Source: Plesiocystis pacifica SIR-1 (GTDB taxonomy: Bacteria > Myxococcota_A > Polyangia > Nannocystales > Nannocystaceae). Taken from it: a stretch of DNA of 64,000 nucleotides. Positions 29,107 to 37,490 of the stretch are shown here, one piece after another; positions within the stretch are counted from its first letter, which is position 1; each line of letters begins with the position of its first letter. The stretch spans positions 1 to 64,000 of the forward strand of contig NZ_ABCS01000052.1 of NCBI RefSeq assembly GCF_000170895.1, read 5' to 3'. The notes beneath the pieces were generated by a model that searched no databases, was not told the origin of the DNA, and saw only the letters and a program-made list of their open reading frames with translations. The position numbers were made by a program, and so were the translations under genes.

Positions 29107-30516
29107 GCTCGTGCGCCGGCGCCAGCCGCCGAGGGCGACCAAGAGCATCAGGCCCAAGACCCCCGTGCCCTCGTCCGATGACGTGCAGCCGCAGCCTTCG
29201 CCCCCGTCGAGCCCGGGTCCGTCGCCGGTGCCCCCGTTCTCGTCGCCGCCGGCCGGCTCGCCCACGCCGATCCACACCGGCGCGCTCTCGGTGACGTTGC
29301 CCGAGTAGTCTTCGGCCACGGCGACCAGCTCGTAGCTCCCGGCCGGGAAGCTGGCCCCCGCGAACAGCCAGGGCTCGTGCTCGTCGACGGCCGCCTCGGC
29401 GCCGTCGATCAGCAGGGTGACCGAGGCGACGCCGTGGCCCTCGTCGGACGCGTCGACCTCGATGTCGATCGACTCGTCCAGCTCGAACTCCGCGCCGCTC
29501 GCTGGCGACACGATCGCGACCACCGGCGCGACCGAGTCGGGCTCGGAGTCGAAGCTCGGCCCGCAGGTCGACGAGGGCGCAGACAGCTCGTCCGGGCACC
29601 ACTCGGGCCAGGCCGACTGGACCACCCAGGGGTCCATGGCGAATTTCTGGCAGGCAGGCGTCGGAGCCCAGGTCCCGTCGACGTCGTGGCAGGGCGTCAC
29701 GTCGACGCCGGAGACCTCCTCGATCCACGGGACGGCCCCGTGCAGCAGCGCGTAGACGTCGGGGCCCGCACCGCAAGGCTGAGGCCCGCCCGAGACGATG
29801 CCAAAGGTCCGCCACGACCCGTCGGGGTACTGGACGAAGGCGGGTCCGCCCGAGTCTCCCTGGCAGGCCGCGTTGCCCACCGCGCCGACGACCACCCGAT
29901 TGTCGGCCTCGCTGACTGCCTGGATGACGCTCTCCCCGTAGCGCTTGTGACCGGCCCCATCGCCCGGCTCGTTGTTGCCAAAGCCGACCATGACCGCGGG
30001 CCGGCCCGCGGAGATGATCTCGGTCTCGCAGCCGTAGACGGGCGGCGTCAGCGGGACATCGTAGACCGGCCCCGTCAGCTTGCAGAACGCATAGTCGCTC
30101 CCGTTGACGCCGTTGTTCTCCCAATAGCGATAGTCGGGGTTGACCTCGCAGTACTCGACGCCGACCTGGCGCTTGGGCTGAATGGCGTGTTCGCCGAAGG
30201 TGACCTGGTTCGGGACCGCCAGCGGCCCCTCGGGGTCGACCTCCCAGTTCTTCAAGCAGTGCGCCGCCGTCGAGATGATCTCGGGGTGGATGAGCGTCCC
30301 CGTGCACGCTCCCGCGCTCGACGACAAGTGAACCGTGGTCGGCCACTGACACGGCTCCGTCTGTGCGCCGTTGGCGATGAGCGGCTCGCCCGGCGGCGGC
30401 GCGTCCACGACGGGATCGCCCGCGTGGGCGACCGCCACACCTCCGAACAGCGAAAGACACACGATTCCCTGACAGACGCGCTTGGACCGCGTCCGGTATT
30501 CCCAACTGTGATGCAT
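29104..30516 (-). CDS. Trypsin-like serine protease with MYXO-CTERM tail
   Basis: The product is 470 aa with an N-terminal signal (CLSLFGGVAVAHA). The S1 protease domain shows the triad: STAAHC (His), GSDYAFC (Asp) and CQGDSGGPA (Ser). From about residue 335 an Ig-like beta-sandwich follows (VAPVVAIVSPASGAEF ... SVTLLIDGAEA). The end, GCGCTSSDEGTGVLGLMLLV plus ALGGWRRR, is a MYXO-CTERM sorting signal: Cys motif, hydrophobic helix, basic tail. The protein is therefore expected to be processed and anchored to the cell surface. It follows the envelope-protein gene by 29 nt and is probably in the same operon as a sigma factor. Confidence 0.92.
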   Translation of the reverse strand: MHHSWEYRTRSKRVCQGIVCLSLFGGVAVAHAGDPVVDAPPPGEPLIANGAQTEPCQWPTTVHLSSSAGACTGTLIHPEIISTAAHCLKNWEVDPEGPLAVPNQVTFGEHAIQPKRQVGVEYCEVNPDYRYWENNGVNGSDYAFCKLTGPVYDVPLTPPVYGCETEIISAGRPAVMVGFGNNEPGDGAGHKRYGESVIQAVSEADNRVVVGAVGNAACQGDSGGPAFVQYPDGSWRTFGIVSGGPQPCGAGPDVYALLHGAVPWIEEVSGVDVTPCHDVDGTWAPTPACQKFAMDPWVVQSAWPEWCPDELSAPSSTCGPSFDSEPDSVAPVVAIVSPASGAEFELDESIDIEVDASDEGHGVASVTLLIDGAEAAVDEHEPWLFAGASFPAGSYELVAVAEDYSGNVTESAPVWIGVGEPAGGDENGGTGDGPGLDGGEGCGCTSSDEGTGVLGLMLLVALGGWRRRTS

Positions 30517-30545
30517 GGATGTTCTCTCTCTTCGCTACTTGGTTC

Positions 30546-31652
30546 TCATCGCGCCCAACCGACCTCCACGGTTCCGCCGGGGGCCACGGCGTAGGGCCGG
30601 ACCTCCTCTCCCGCGTTGGTCGTCAAATGAAATCCATCGACCCGCACGGCCACGTCGGCGAGCAGCGCGACGCGAACACGGTCGCGCCCTCGGCCCAGCG
30701 AGAACACCGGCCCGGCGCGCACGCCCACGGCGCCCACGGCCTCGACGCGATCGTCGACGGGGCCGCTGGGTCGAACCCGAAGCACGTCGACGCCCCCTCC
30801 GAGCTCCGCCGCGACGGCGACGTGGGGCGTGAGGGTCGGGGTTGCGCCCGCCCACCCGCGAAGGGTGCCGCCCAGCATGTCGACCTCGACGGCGTCGAAG
30901 GCCACGCTCGGCGGGCGCAAGACTCCCCCCGAGAACGCCCCGCCCCATCGCCAGCCCGAGCTGCTGCGAAGCGAAGCGCTCACGGTCACGGCCTGCGCGG
31001 GGCCGTAGCCCGGAGCGAAGGCCTGCAGCCCATAGCCCGCGCCCAGGCTCGAGCGCGGCCGCAGCGGGCGTTTGGGATCCGCGTCGGTCGCCTCGTCGAC
31101 CGCTCGAGGGGGCTCGAGAAAGATCGGCGCCACTTCGGTCTCGGGTGCGGGTTCGGTCTCGGGTTCGGTCTCAGTCTCAGTCTCAGTCTCGGGCTCGGGC
31201 TCGGGCGCCCCGAAGGCCTCTCGCGCCTCGGCGGGTGCGATCCCGATCGTCCCGCCCGCCAACAACGCGTCGACGCTGCCCGAGACGATCAGCGAGATCT
31301 GCTCGAGCGCGACGATGTCGATCTCCGTGGCTCCGAGCCGACGCCCGAGCACGTGGGACCAGTCCGGCTCGATCACGAACACCTTGGGGTCGTCCTCGAG
31401 CAAGACGAACACGTGGGCGACGACGCTGGGATCGGAGCTGCGCACCGGCGTGAACACCTCGTCGAGGGAGACCGCGTCCCGACTGACGAACTCGGGCACG
31501 ACGTCGATGTCGTCGAGGCGATCTTCGATCGCCCCCCGCACCTCGTCGCGCGCCGGGGACTCCCCGCCGATGTGCACGACGACCGTCGAGCGCTCTGCCG
31601 GCGCCTCGCCCATCCCCGCGAGCAGGGCGAAGACGCACGCCAGCGGGTTCAC
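30546..31652 (-). CDS. Cassette A envelope protein, beta-rich C-terminus
   Basis: The product is 368 aa from GTG 31652, whose last bases overlap the stop of the upstream TPR gene by 4 nt (GTGA). A weak signal (NPLACVFALLAGMGEA) precedes a mixed alpha/beta domain of about 130 residues, then a Glu/Thr/Pro linker containing ETETETETE, then about 190 residues of alternating strands (SLGAGYGLQAFAPGYGP, GWRWGGAFSGGVL, GTVEVGWA), like an outer-membrane barrel. The same layout is found in the gene at 52730-53854. Location is probably the cell envelope; function unknown. Confidence 0.75.
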   Translation of the reverse strand: MNPLACVFALLAGMGEAPAERSTVVVHIGGESPARDEVRGAIEDRLDDIDVVPEFVSRDAVSLDEVFTPVRSSDPSVVAHVFVLLEDDPKVFVIEPDWSHVLGRRLGATEIDIVALEQISLIVSGSVDALLAGGTIGIAPAEAREAFGAPEPEPETETETETEPETEPAPETEVAPIFLEPPRAVDEATDADPKRPLRPRSSLGAGYGLQAFAPGYGPAQAVTVSASLRSSSGWRWGGAFSGGVLRPPSVAFDAVEVDMLGGTLRGWAGATPTLTPHVAVAAELGGGVDVLRVRPSGPVDDRVEAVGAVGVRAGPVFSLGRGRDRVRVALLADVAVRVDGFHLTTNAGEEVRPYAVAPGGTVEVGWAR

Positions 31653-32491
31653 AGCAAGGCCTCCAGCCGCGCGCGAGCCTTGCCCACGTAGACCGAGCGG
31701 GGGTGGTGATCGACGACGGCCTGCCAGGCAGCGCGCTCTTTCGAAGGGTCGCCGTCGAGCGCGTGGCTCTCCGCGACCCCGACGCGGGCCTCTGGCGCGA
31801 GCACGCCCTCGGGCTGCTCGCCGAGGTAGCGCTCGAAGGCGAGGCGGGCGGCGCCCGGCCGCTCCCTCGACAGCTCGAGCTTGCCGCGGGCGACGAGCGA
31901 GAGCGCCGCCTCGCGGCTGTCTGGGAACTCGGCGACGAGACGCTCGTAGAGCGCCACCGCTTTCGCGGCCTCGCCGGAGCGTCGCGCTTGCGTCGCGCGA
32001 CGCAGGAGCTCCGCTGCGCTCGCGGGGGAGAGGCCGGGGCTGGCCTTGGCCTGCGGGCTCGGCTTGGGTTTCACGTGGCGCCTCTCTTCGGTCTCGGTCG
32101 GGACCTGGGTGTTCGCAGATTCGACCTCGAGCGAGGCCTCGACTGGGGCCTCGATTGGGGGGGCCTGCGCCTCGGCTCCGAGTCCCACGACGACCTCCTC
32201 CGCGTCCCAAGACGAACCGGCGGAAGGTTCCTGCGCGGGGGTCGAGGTGGCCGCGAGCAACGAACCTGGCTCGCTCGCCTTCGCGCCCAGCACCCCCGCA
32301 GCGAAGGCGAGCGCCACGATCCCGACCTTGACCGTGGGCGTCCCCAACACCCTACGGCTCGCCCGCGCGGCCCTGCTGGCCTGTCGCTGGAACCGGGCGT
32401 GGTCCCCTGGCTGCGGACTCGCGGGGGCGTCGAAGGCCCCGCCGAGCTCGTGCAGCAACCCATCCAGCTCGCGTTCGCTGAAGTCAACCAT
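31649..32491 (-). CDS. Cassette A TPR protein with one membrane helix
   Basis: The product is 280 aa from ATG 32491, which overlaps the sigma-factor stop by 8 nt. Residues 1-45 are polar, with one membrane helix at about 50-70 (VKVGIVALAFAAGVLGA). A proline/glutamate linker leads to a C-terminal 120-residue helical repeat region, LLRRATQARRSGEAAKAVALYERLV and LAFERYLGEQPEG, like YbgF-type TPR. Its position and membrane helix suggest a membrane-bound partner of the sigma factor (possible anti-sigma role), but no ZAS-type zinc motif is seen. It is followed by the envelope-protein gene. Confidence 0.75.
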   Translation of the reverse strand: MVDFSERELDGLLHELGGAFDAPASPQPGDHARFQRQASRAARASRRVLGTPTVKVGIVALAFAAGVLGAKASEPGSLLAATSTPAQEPSAGSSWDAEEVVVGLGAEAQAPPIEAPVEASLEVESANTQVPTETEERRHVKPKPSPQAKASPGLSPASAAELLRRATQARRSGEAAKAVALYERLVAEFPDSREAALSLVARGKLELSRERPGAARLAFERYLGEQPEGVLAPEARVGVAESHALDGDPSKERAAWQAVVDHHPRSVYVGKARARLEALL

Positions 32492-33089
32492 GACCCACCC
32501 CCAACAACTCATGCAGCTCAGGCCGTTCGATGATCTTCGCCCGCAGGGCCAACTTCGCCGATCGCAGCCGCGAACGAATCGTGTTCTGCGGTGCGCCGAG
32601 CGTCTCGGCGGTCTCGGCGAGCGACAGCCCGATCACGACCCGGTGGATCAGGGCTTCGGCCTGGGCCGTCGGAATCTCGTCGAGCACCGCCAACAGAGCG
32701 TCCGCCTGACGTCGCCGCCGAACGTCCATCTCGAGCGAGCGCGCGGGCGCGGGGTCGAAGGGGGCCTCGCGCTCACGCCTGCGGCGCGCTCGCATGGCCA
32801 CCCGCACGGTCGTGCGCCGGGCATAGGCCGGCAACGCCTTGCGGCTCTCGATGGTCGCCAGCGCCTTTGCGACGGCGAGCAACGAGTCTTGCACGACGTC
32901 CTCGACCTCGGCGCCGTAGCGCTCGCCGAGCACCTTGCGCGCGGTCGGCAAGATCACCGGCTGGAGCTCGGCGAGCACACGCGACAGCGCCCGCCGATCG
33001 CCCGCTCGCGCGCGGGCCCAGACCGCTTCTCGATCGTGCCTTTCGAACACCGGCCGTCCCGCCGTCGCGCTGGTCTCGACGAACTCCAT
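32484..33089 (-). CDS. Cassette A RNA polymerase sigma factor (ECF-like)
   Basis: The product is 201 aa. Region 2 covers AEVEDVVQDSLLAVAKALAT and the promoter-melting part PAYARRTTVRVAMRARRRRE; region 4 covers LIHRVVIGLSLAETAETLGA and the recognition helix NTIRSRLRSAKLAL. Regions 1.2 and 3 are absent, as in ECF factors. The gene lies 3 nt after the stop of the small lipoprotein gene and overlaps the TPR gene. Together these would form a self-contained regulatory and envelope cassette. Confidence 0.87.
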   Translation of the reverse strand: MEFVETSATAGRPVFERHDREAVWARARAGDRRALSRVLAELQPVILPTARKVLGERYGAEVEDVVQDSLLAVAKALATIESRKALPAYARRTTVRVAMRARRRREREAPFDPAPARSLEMDVRRRRQADALLAVLDEIPTAQAEALIHRVVIGLSLAETAETLGAPQNTIRSRLRSAKLALRAKIIERPELHELLGVGHG

Positions 33090-33092
33090 TCC

Positions 33093-33464
33093 CTACCGCG
33101 CCGAGTGATCGTTCGCTGCCACTGGGTTGGGCTCCTCCGGGTCGGCGACCGGTACACGTCCCGTGGTCATCGTCTCTTCGTCGGGCCCATCGCCCGAGTC
33201 GCTCTCCCCGTTCACGGGCTCGGGCGCCCGCACCCGCTCCCCGCTGGGCCTGCCCGAGTTCGGCGTCCCGCCGCTCGTCCCCTCGTCGCCCGCCCCGGCC
33301 CCCTCGTCGGTCTCCGCAGCACCCGTCGCGTCGCCGCCGTCCGTGCTGCCGTCGACGTTGACGGCCGTCGAGCAGCCTCCCCCCAGCGCCAGCACCAGAG
33401 CAGTGAACGCACACACGACTACTTGCGCGCACACGCAGTGCCTTTTTTGGGTCACAGCGAACAT
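33093..33464 (-). CDS. Small low-complexity lipoprotein
   Basis: The product is 123 aa with a long signal ending LALGGGC at about residue 31, then 90 residues of Gly/Asp/Glu/Thr/Pro without secondary-structure features. It heads the cassette A operon, its stop only 3 nt before the sigma-factor start. A TATACT box lies about 10 nt before the ATG on the minus strand (33474-33479), giving a possible very short leader. The protein may be a spacer-like surface lipoprotein; function unknown. Confidence 0.65.
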   Translation of the reverse strand: MFAVTQKRHCVCAQVVVCAFTALVLALGGGCSTAVNVDGSTDGGDATGAAETDEGAGAGDEGTSGGTPNSGRPSGERVRAPEPVNGESDSGDGPDEETMTTGRVPVADPEEPNPVAANDHSAR

Positions 33465-33514
33465 TTCTCAACCAGTATAGAGGCCGCGACCCACCAAAAC
33501 TGATCGACAGGCAA

Positions 33515-33555
33515 ACGAAGAACAGCAACTGAGGCACAGTTGCTGTTCTTCGTTC
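33515..33555 (-). terminator. 18-bp perfect hairpin downstream of the ExbD-like gene
   Basis: AACGAAGAACAGCAACTG (33515-33532) is the exact complement of CAGTTGCTGTTCTTCGTT (33538-33555), with a 5-nt loop. It lies between the ExbD-like gene (ending at 33619) and the start of the cassette A operon (33464), on the transcribed minus strand. It likely ends ExbD transcription or insulates the two units; the AT-rich arms are atypical for this genome. Confidence 0.75.
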
Positions 33556-33618
33556 ACTCGTACTGCCCTGGGGCCGTCGAGTACCGCGGTCCGAGAGCCC
33601 CGCGGGGGGAGGGTGAGG

Positions 33619-34191
33619 CTAGAACCCGCCGGCTTCGACGACGGGCTCGTAGAAGTAGCAACCCTCGCGGCGCTCATCGCCGGCGGCGAAGCCTGCCATC
33701 TTGCAGTCCGTGCCGCGCAGCGCGTCCATGGTGCTGATCAACACCTGGGCCGGGATGTCGCTCTCGGCGGTGACGGTCACGCGGGTCTCGTGGGGGTAGG
33801 CCTCGATGAACTCGGCCGCCCGGGCCTCGAGGGCCGCGTAGTCGTAGCGATCGTAGTCGTCGGCGGGGGCGTTGGGTCGCTCCAGGCCGATCGACGGGCC
33901 GTCGCTCTCGGCGGCCTGCTTGCCGTCCTCGGTGCCGGCGTACTTCAAGGTGTAGCCGTCGCTGCGGATCACCACCTTGAGGTTGAGGGCCTTCTTGGGC
34001 TCCTCGGTGTTCTCGCTGTCCGAACACCCCGCTCCACACAGCTTGGGGGGTGAGACGGCCACCGAGGCCATGCTCGCCACCTCCATGGCGAGCAGCAGCG
34101 CCGGAATCAGCAAGAACATGATGTTCATGACCGGCAGGACGTTGGCCTCGCCAACTTTCGGCTCTTCGGAGAAGGTGCGGCGTCGTAGCAT
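33619..34191 (-). CDS. ExbD/TolR-like protein
   Basis: The product is 190 aa. A short basic cytoplasmic start is followed by one membrane helix, NVLPVMNIMFLLIPALLLAM, in the ExbD layout. The position where ExbD/TolR normally carries an essential Asp appears to be Asn (VMNIMF). The periplasmic part has four Cys residues and a C-terminal ExbD-like fold (RVTVTAESDIPAQVLISTMD). ExbB/TolQ and TonB-type partners are not adjacent. It may therefore be a noncanonical member that no longer moves protons, or a partner for a distant ExbB. Family assignment is moderately certain. Confidence 0.72.
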   Translation of the reverse strand: MLRRRTFSEEPKVGEANVLPVMNIMFLLIPALLLAMEVASMASVAVSPPKLCGAGCSDSENTEEPKKALNLKVVIRSDGYTLKYAGTEDGKQAAESDGPSIGLERPNAPADDYDRYDYAALEARAAEFIEAYPHETRVTVTAESDIPAQVLISTMDALRGTDCKMAGFAAGDERREGCYFYEPVVEAGGF

Positions 34192-34322
34192 GCAGCCCTT
34201 CGTCAGCGACGAGGGCGTGAGGTTCCGAGCGCGGCCGAGCGAACGCGAGAGCGCCCCCGCCGAGGCGGCGGGAGCGAGGGATGGATCGAAGCAGGAGCCG
34301 ATCTAGCGCGCGATGCCGCGCC

Positions 34323-34646
34323 CTACTCTTTTTGCTCGCCGTCTTTCTTCTCGTCGTCGCAGGCCTTGATCGCGTCGACGGTCTTGGCCGCGAGCACGCA
34401 GGCCTTTTGCTCGTCCGTGGGCGGCTCGGCCACGCAGGACTCGACGCCCGCGTCGACGGCCTTCTTCTTGTCCTCGTCGCCGAGCTCGCGGTCGCCGAGG
34501 ACGACCGAGCTCATGTGCTCGGCCAGCTCGCGGCAGGACTTCTCGACGGCCGGATCGGGGCCGTCGCACGCCGCCGCGCTCAGGGCCACGAGCGGGAGGA
34601 GGAGCAGAGCCGAGAGGAAGGAGTAGCGCTTGTTGAGAGTCTTCAT
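34323..34646 (-). CDS. Small lipoprotein, unknown
   Basis: The product is 107 aa from ATG 34646 (MKTLNKRYSFLSALLLLPLV), with a lipobox SAAAC. The mature protein is acidic and helical and contains four further Cys (SCRELAEHM, ESCVAEPP, KACVLAAKT, KACDDEK), which could form two disulfides. It lies 32 nt downstream of the POT transporter gene on the same strand, so it may be cotranscribed. No family recognised. Confidence 0.72.
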   Translation of the reverse strand: MKTLNKRYSFLSALLLLPLVALSAAACDGPDPAVEKSCRELAEHMSSVVLGDRELGDEDKKKAVDAGVESCVAEPPTDEQKACVLAAKTVDAIKACDDEKKDGEQKE

Positions 34647-34678
34647 GACAGCCTCGCTTTGGATTCCGAGAAAGCGGG

Positions 34679-36310
34679 TCACTTGACCCCGTGCATCATC
34701 TTGTTGAGGAGGGGCGACATCAGGCCGAGGACGACACCGATCACGACGGTGCCGACGCCCATTTTCATGTAGATGTCGACGTAACCACCGAGGCTCTCCT
34801 GCGCGGCCTCCATGGTCTTTTGTGCGTAGTCAGCCGCGAGCATCTTGGTCTCGAGGGCGAGCATGGAGTCGATCGGGCCGACGGGGTTGAGCACGCCGTC
34901 GATCGGGCCGAGCATGGCGTCGACTGGGCCCGCGCCGCCGCCCTCCTCCGCGCCCGTCAGCGCGGCGATCGCCGCGGCCAGGTAGTTGGCGAAAGAGAAG
35001 GACAGGAACCAGGCGCCCATCACCGCGCCGGTCATGTGCTTGGGCGCGAGCTTGGTGACCATCGACAGGCCGATGGGCGACAAGAACAGCTCGCCCGTGG
35101 TGTGCAGCATGTAGGTCAGGGCGAGGAACATCAACGGGATCCGCGCCATGTCGTCGGCGAGGGTCGAGCCCAGCCACAGGACCAGGTAGCCCAGGCCCAG
35201 CTGCACCAGGCCCAGACCAAACTTGAGCGGGATGTTGGGGTTGATGTTCCGCTCCTCGAGCTTCACCCACATGATGGTGAACACCGAGCCGAACAGCAGG
35301 ATGAAGGCCGGGTTGAAGAACTGCGTGGCCGAGGCGCCCAGGGTGAAGCTGCCCATGGTCCGGTCGACGTTGCGGTCGGCGAACAGGGTCAGGGAGCTGC
35401 CCGCCTGCTCGAAGCAGGCCCAGAACACCACGTTGAAGACCATCAAGATCATCAACACCAAGATCCGGTCGCGCTGGACCTTGTCGCCCTTGAAGCCCTC
35501 GACCAACAGCCCGCCCACCACGTAGACCAGCGTGCCCAGGAGCAACCAAAACAGCAGGTTCTGACCGATCAGCGGATCTTCGATCTTGGGGCCGTAGCGC
35601 AGCAGCGCGAACAACACGGGCGCGGCGAGGACGGAGCCGACGTAGACGATCGGACCCAGCTTCTTGAGCTTCTCCTTGTCCGGCGCCTCGCCGTGACCTT
35701 CGAGCATGCCCTGGCCCAAGATGAAGATCGTCAGACCCAGGATCATCCCCACGCCGGCCAGGCCAAAGCCAATGCCGAAGCCAAAGCGCTCACCCACGGG
35801 CGCGATGCCGATGACGGGCAACACCGCGAGCAGGGCGCCGAGGTTGATGCCCATATAGAAGATCGTGAAGCCCGAGTCCCGCTTGGGATCACCGTCCTTG
35901 TACAGGCGGCCGACGATGGTCGAGATGTTGGCCTTGAAAAAGCCGTTGCCGACGATGATCAAGCCCATCCCGGCGAACAGGAAGAACTCGTTGCCGCCGA
36001 GGATCATGAACTCGCCAAGAGCCATCATGATCGCGCCGAAGATGACCGCCCGGCGGTAGCCGAGCACCATGTCGGCCAGCTTGCCGCCGGCGACGGGCGC
36101 GGCGTAGACCAGCGCGGTGTAGGCCCCGTAGATCAGGAAGGCCTCTTTGTCCCCCATCAGGAGGGCCTTCGTCAGGTACAGGGTGAGCAGACCGCGCATG
36201 CCGTAGTAGCAGACGCGCTCGAACATCTCGGCCCCGAACAGGACCTTGAGCCCAGCGGGGTGGCGGTCGGACTCCGCTCCAACTTGGTTGACGTCGTTGT
36301 CTCCGGACAC
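34679..36310 (-). CDS. POT/PTR2-family proton-dependent oligopeptide transporter
   Basis: The product is 543 aa and about 14 membrane helices. The family signature is in the first helix, FGAEMFERVCYYGMRGLLTL (ExxERxxYYG), and NGFFKANISTIVGRLY and FYMGINLGALLA carry the second one. Proton-coupled import of di- and tripeptides across the inner membrane is the expected activity. A non-conserved Gly/Pro-rich loop near the C-terminus (GAEEGGGAGPVDAMLG) is inserted before the last helix. It is first in a two-gene minus-strand unit with the small lipoprotein. Confidence 0.93.
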   Translation of the reverse strand: MSGDNDVNQVGAESDRHPAGLKVLFGAEMFERVCYYGMRGLLTLYLTKALLMGDKEAFLIYGAYTALVYAAPVAGGKLADMVLGYRRAVIFGAIMMALGEFMILGGNEFFLFAGMGLIIVGNGFFKANISTIVGRLYKDGDPKRDSGFTIFYMGINLGALLAVLPVIGIAPVGERFGFGIGFGLAGVGMILGLTIFILGQGMLEGHGEAPDKEKLKKLGPIVYVGSVLAAPVLFALLRYGPKIEDPLIGQNLLFWLLLGTLVYVVGGLLVEGFKGDKVQRDRILVLMILMVFNVVFWACFEQAGSSLTLFADRNVDRTMGSFTLGASATQFFNPAFILLFGSVFTIMWVKLEERNINPNIPLKFGLGLVQLGLGYLVLWLGSTLADDMARIPLMFLALTYMLHTTGELFLSPIGLSMVTKLAPKHMTGAVMGAWFLSFSFANYLAAAIAALTGAEEGGGAGPVDAMLGPIDGVLNPVGPIDSMLALETKMLAADYAQKTMEAAQESLGGYVDIYMKMGVGTVVIGVVLGLMSPLLNKMMHGVK

Positions 36311-36460
36311 TCAGCTTCTCCCGAGCGCTCCGCGCCAACGCCAAACCATCGAGGGGCGGCGGGCGGACCGCGGCGGCCATGCTCGCAGTCGGGGCGACGA
36401 CGCGCAATCCCGTCGCACCTGCGCACACAGAGCGCGAACGTGACCCAGGGCAGTGTGAAT

Positions 36461-36491
36461 CGACCATCGCGGCAAAAGGCCGCGATGGTCG
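36461..36491 (-). terminator. 13-bp perfect hairpin after the response-regulator gene
   Basis: CGACCATCGCGGC (36461-36473) pairs with GCCGCGATGGTCG (36479-36491) across a 5-nt loop. It lies 60 nt downstream of the response-regulator stop on the minus strand. The rest of the 36311-36550 gap shows nothing else that I can support apart from the POT promoter region. Confidence 0.65.
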
Positions 36492-36550
36492 TACTCAGGG
36501 AGCTCAGCTGCTTGGGAACGCGATCAATCCGCGCGGTTCACAGCTGCGAT

Positions 36551-37309
36551 TCACATCGAGCCCTGGCGCTCGACCAGGAATCGAATGAAGTCGTTTCGGG
36601 ACTTGACACCGAGCTTGCCAAAGCCCGCGGCGAGGAGCTGGCGAACGCGCGAGTAGCTCACGCCCATGTCCTCGGCGATCTGCCGATCGCGATGACCTTC
36701 GCTGACGCGCTCGAGCGCCTCCGTCTGTCGCGCGGTCAAGCCGAACTCGAGCGACAAGGCACGGACCTGCTCCTTCGCCGTCCGCACCGGGCGCGAGCGC
36801 GGACCGCCCAGATCGGCGACGAGCGCCTCGGCGACGATCTTCGCGTCCTCGCCGTAGTCGCTGCTCCCACCTTCTCGGGGCTGCAACCACTCCCGCATCT
36901 CGCGGCTGCGCTCGATCGCTTTGGCTACTGCGCTGGACAATTTGCGCGCTGAGACCGGTTTGCGCAGGAACCCGGCGACACCCAATGCCGCGGCCTTGCG
37001 CGCCCACTCGACCTCTTCGTGGCCGGTCAGGACCAGCGTGACACAAGGCTGCGCCCTCGAGCGCAGCGCCTCGACGAGCTCGAGGCCGTTGCCGTCGGGG
37101 AGCTCGATGTCGACGATCGCGACGTCGAAGATGTCTTCGGGGTTGCGAGCGCGGGCGGTGGCGCTGCCGAGATCGGACGAGGACGCGACCTCGCAACCGA
37201 GCTGTTCGAGGCAGTCGGCGATGGCGTCGCCGACGGCCTGCTCGTCTTCGACCAACAGCACCCGAGGCTGCCGAGTAATCACTTTTCGCTCCTGCATCGC
37301 TGCCCCCAT
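36551..37309 (-). CDS. LuxR-type response regulator
   Basis: The product is 252 aa from ATG 37309, preceded by GGTGAG about 5 nt upstream; other in-frame starts lie at 37330 and 37297. The receiver domain shows VLLVEDEQ, the phospho-accepting Asp in AIVDIELPDGNG, Thr in VLTGHEE and Lys in FLRKPVS. After a linker the C-terminal HTH of the LuxR type reads LTARQTEALERVSEGHRDRQ, then IAEDMGVSYSRVRQLLAAGF. It is a DNA-binding two-component regulator; no histidine kinase gene lies next to it. Confidence 0.9.
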   Translation of the reverse strand: MGAAMQERKVITRQPRVLLVEDEQAVGDAIADCLEQLGCEVASSSDLGSATARARNPEDIFDVAIVDIELPDGNGLELVEALRSRAQPCVTLVLTGHEEVEWARKAAALGVAGFLRKPVSARKLSSAVAKAIERSREMREWLQPREGGSSDYGEDAKIVAEALVADLGGPRSRPVRTAKEQVRALSLEFGLTARQTEALERVSEGHRDRQIAEDMGVSYSRVRQLLAAGFGKLGVKSRNDFIRFLVERQGSM

Positions 37310-37490
37310 GACTGTCTCACCATAACCCAAAGGCCCCTACCGATGCCGATTCCAAAACTCGACTCCCCCTCCGTGGGTCGAGTTCGAGCACGCGCGGGAC
37401 TGCCCCTCCCGATCGTCTTCGCGATAGGTAGGAGCGGGGCTCAGGGTGTCCCCCTTTCCAGGGCGTGAGAACTCCCCTAGGCTGATCACG

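Noticed and set aside
34691-36952. Open frame of about 750 codons opposite the POT transporter
   Set aside because: His/Asp/Glu-rich antisense reading of a clear POT transporter and of the response-regulator gene.
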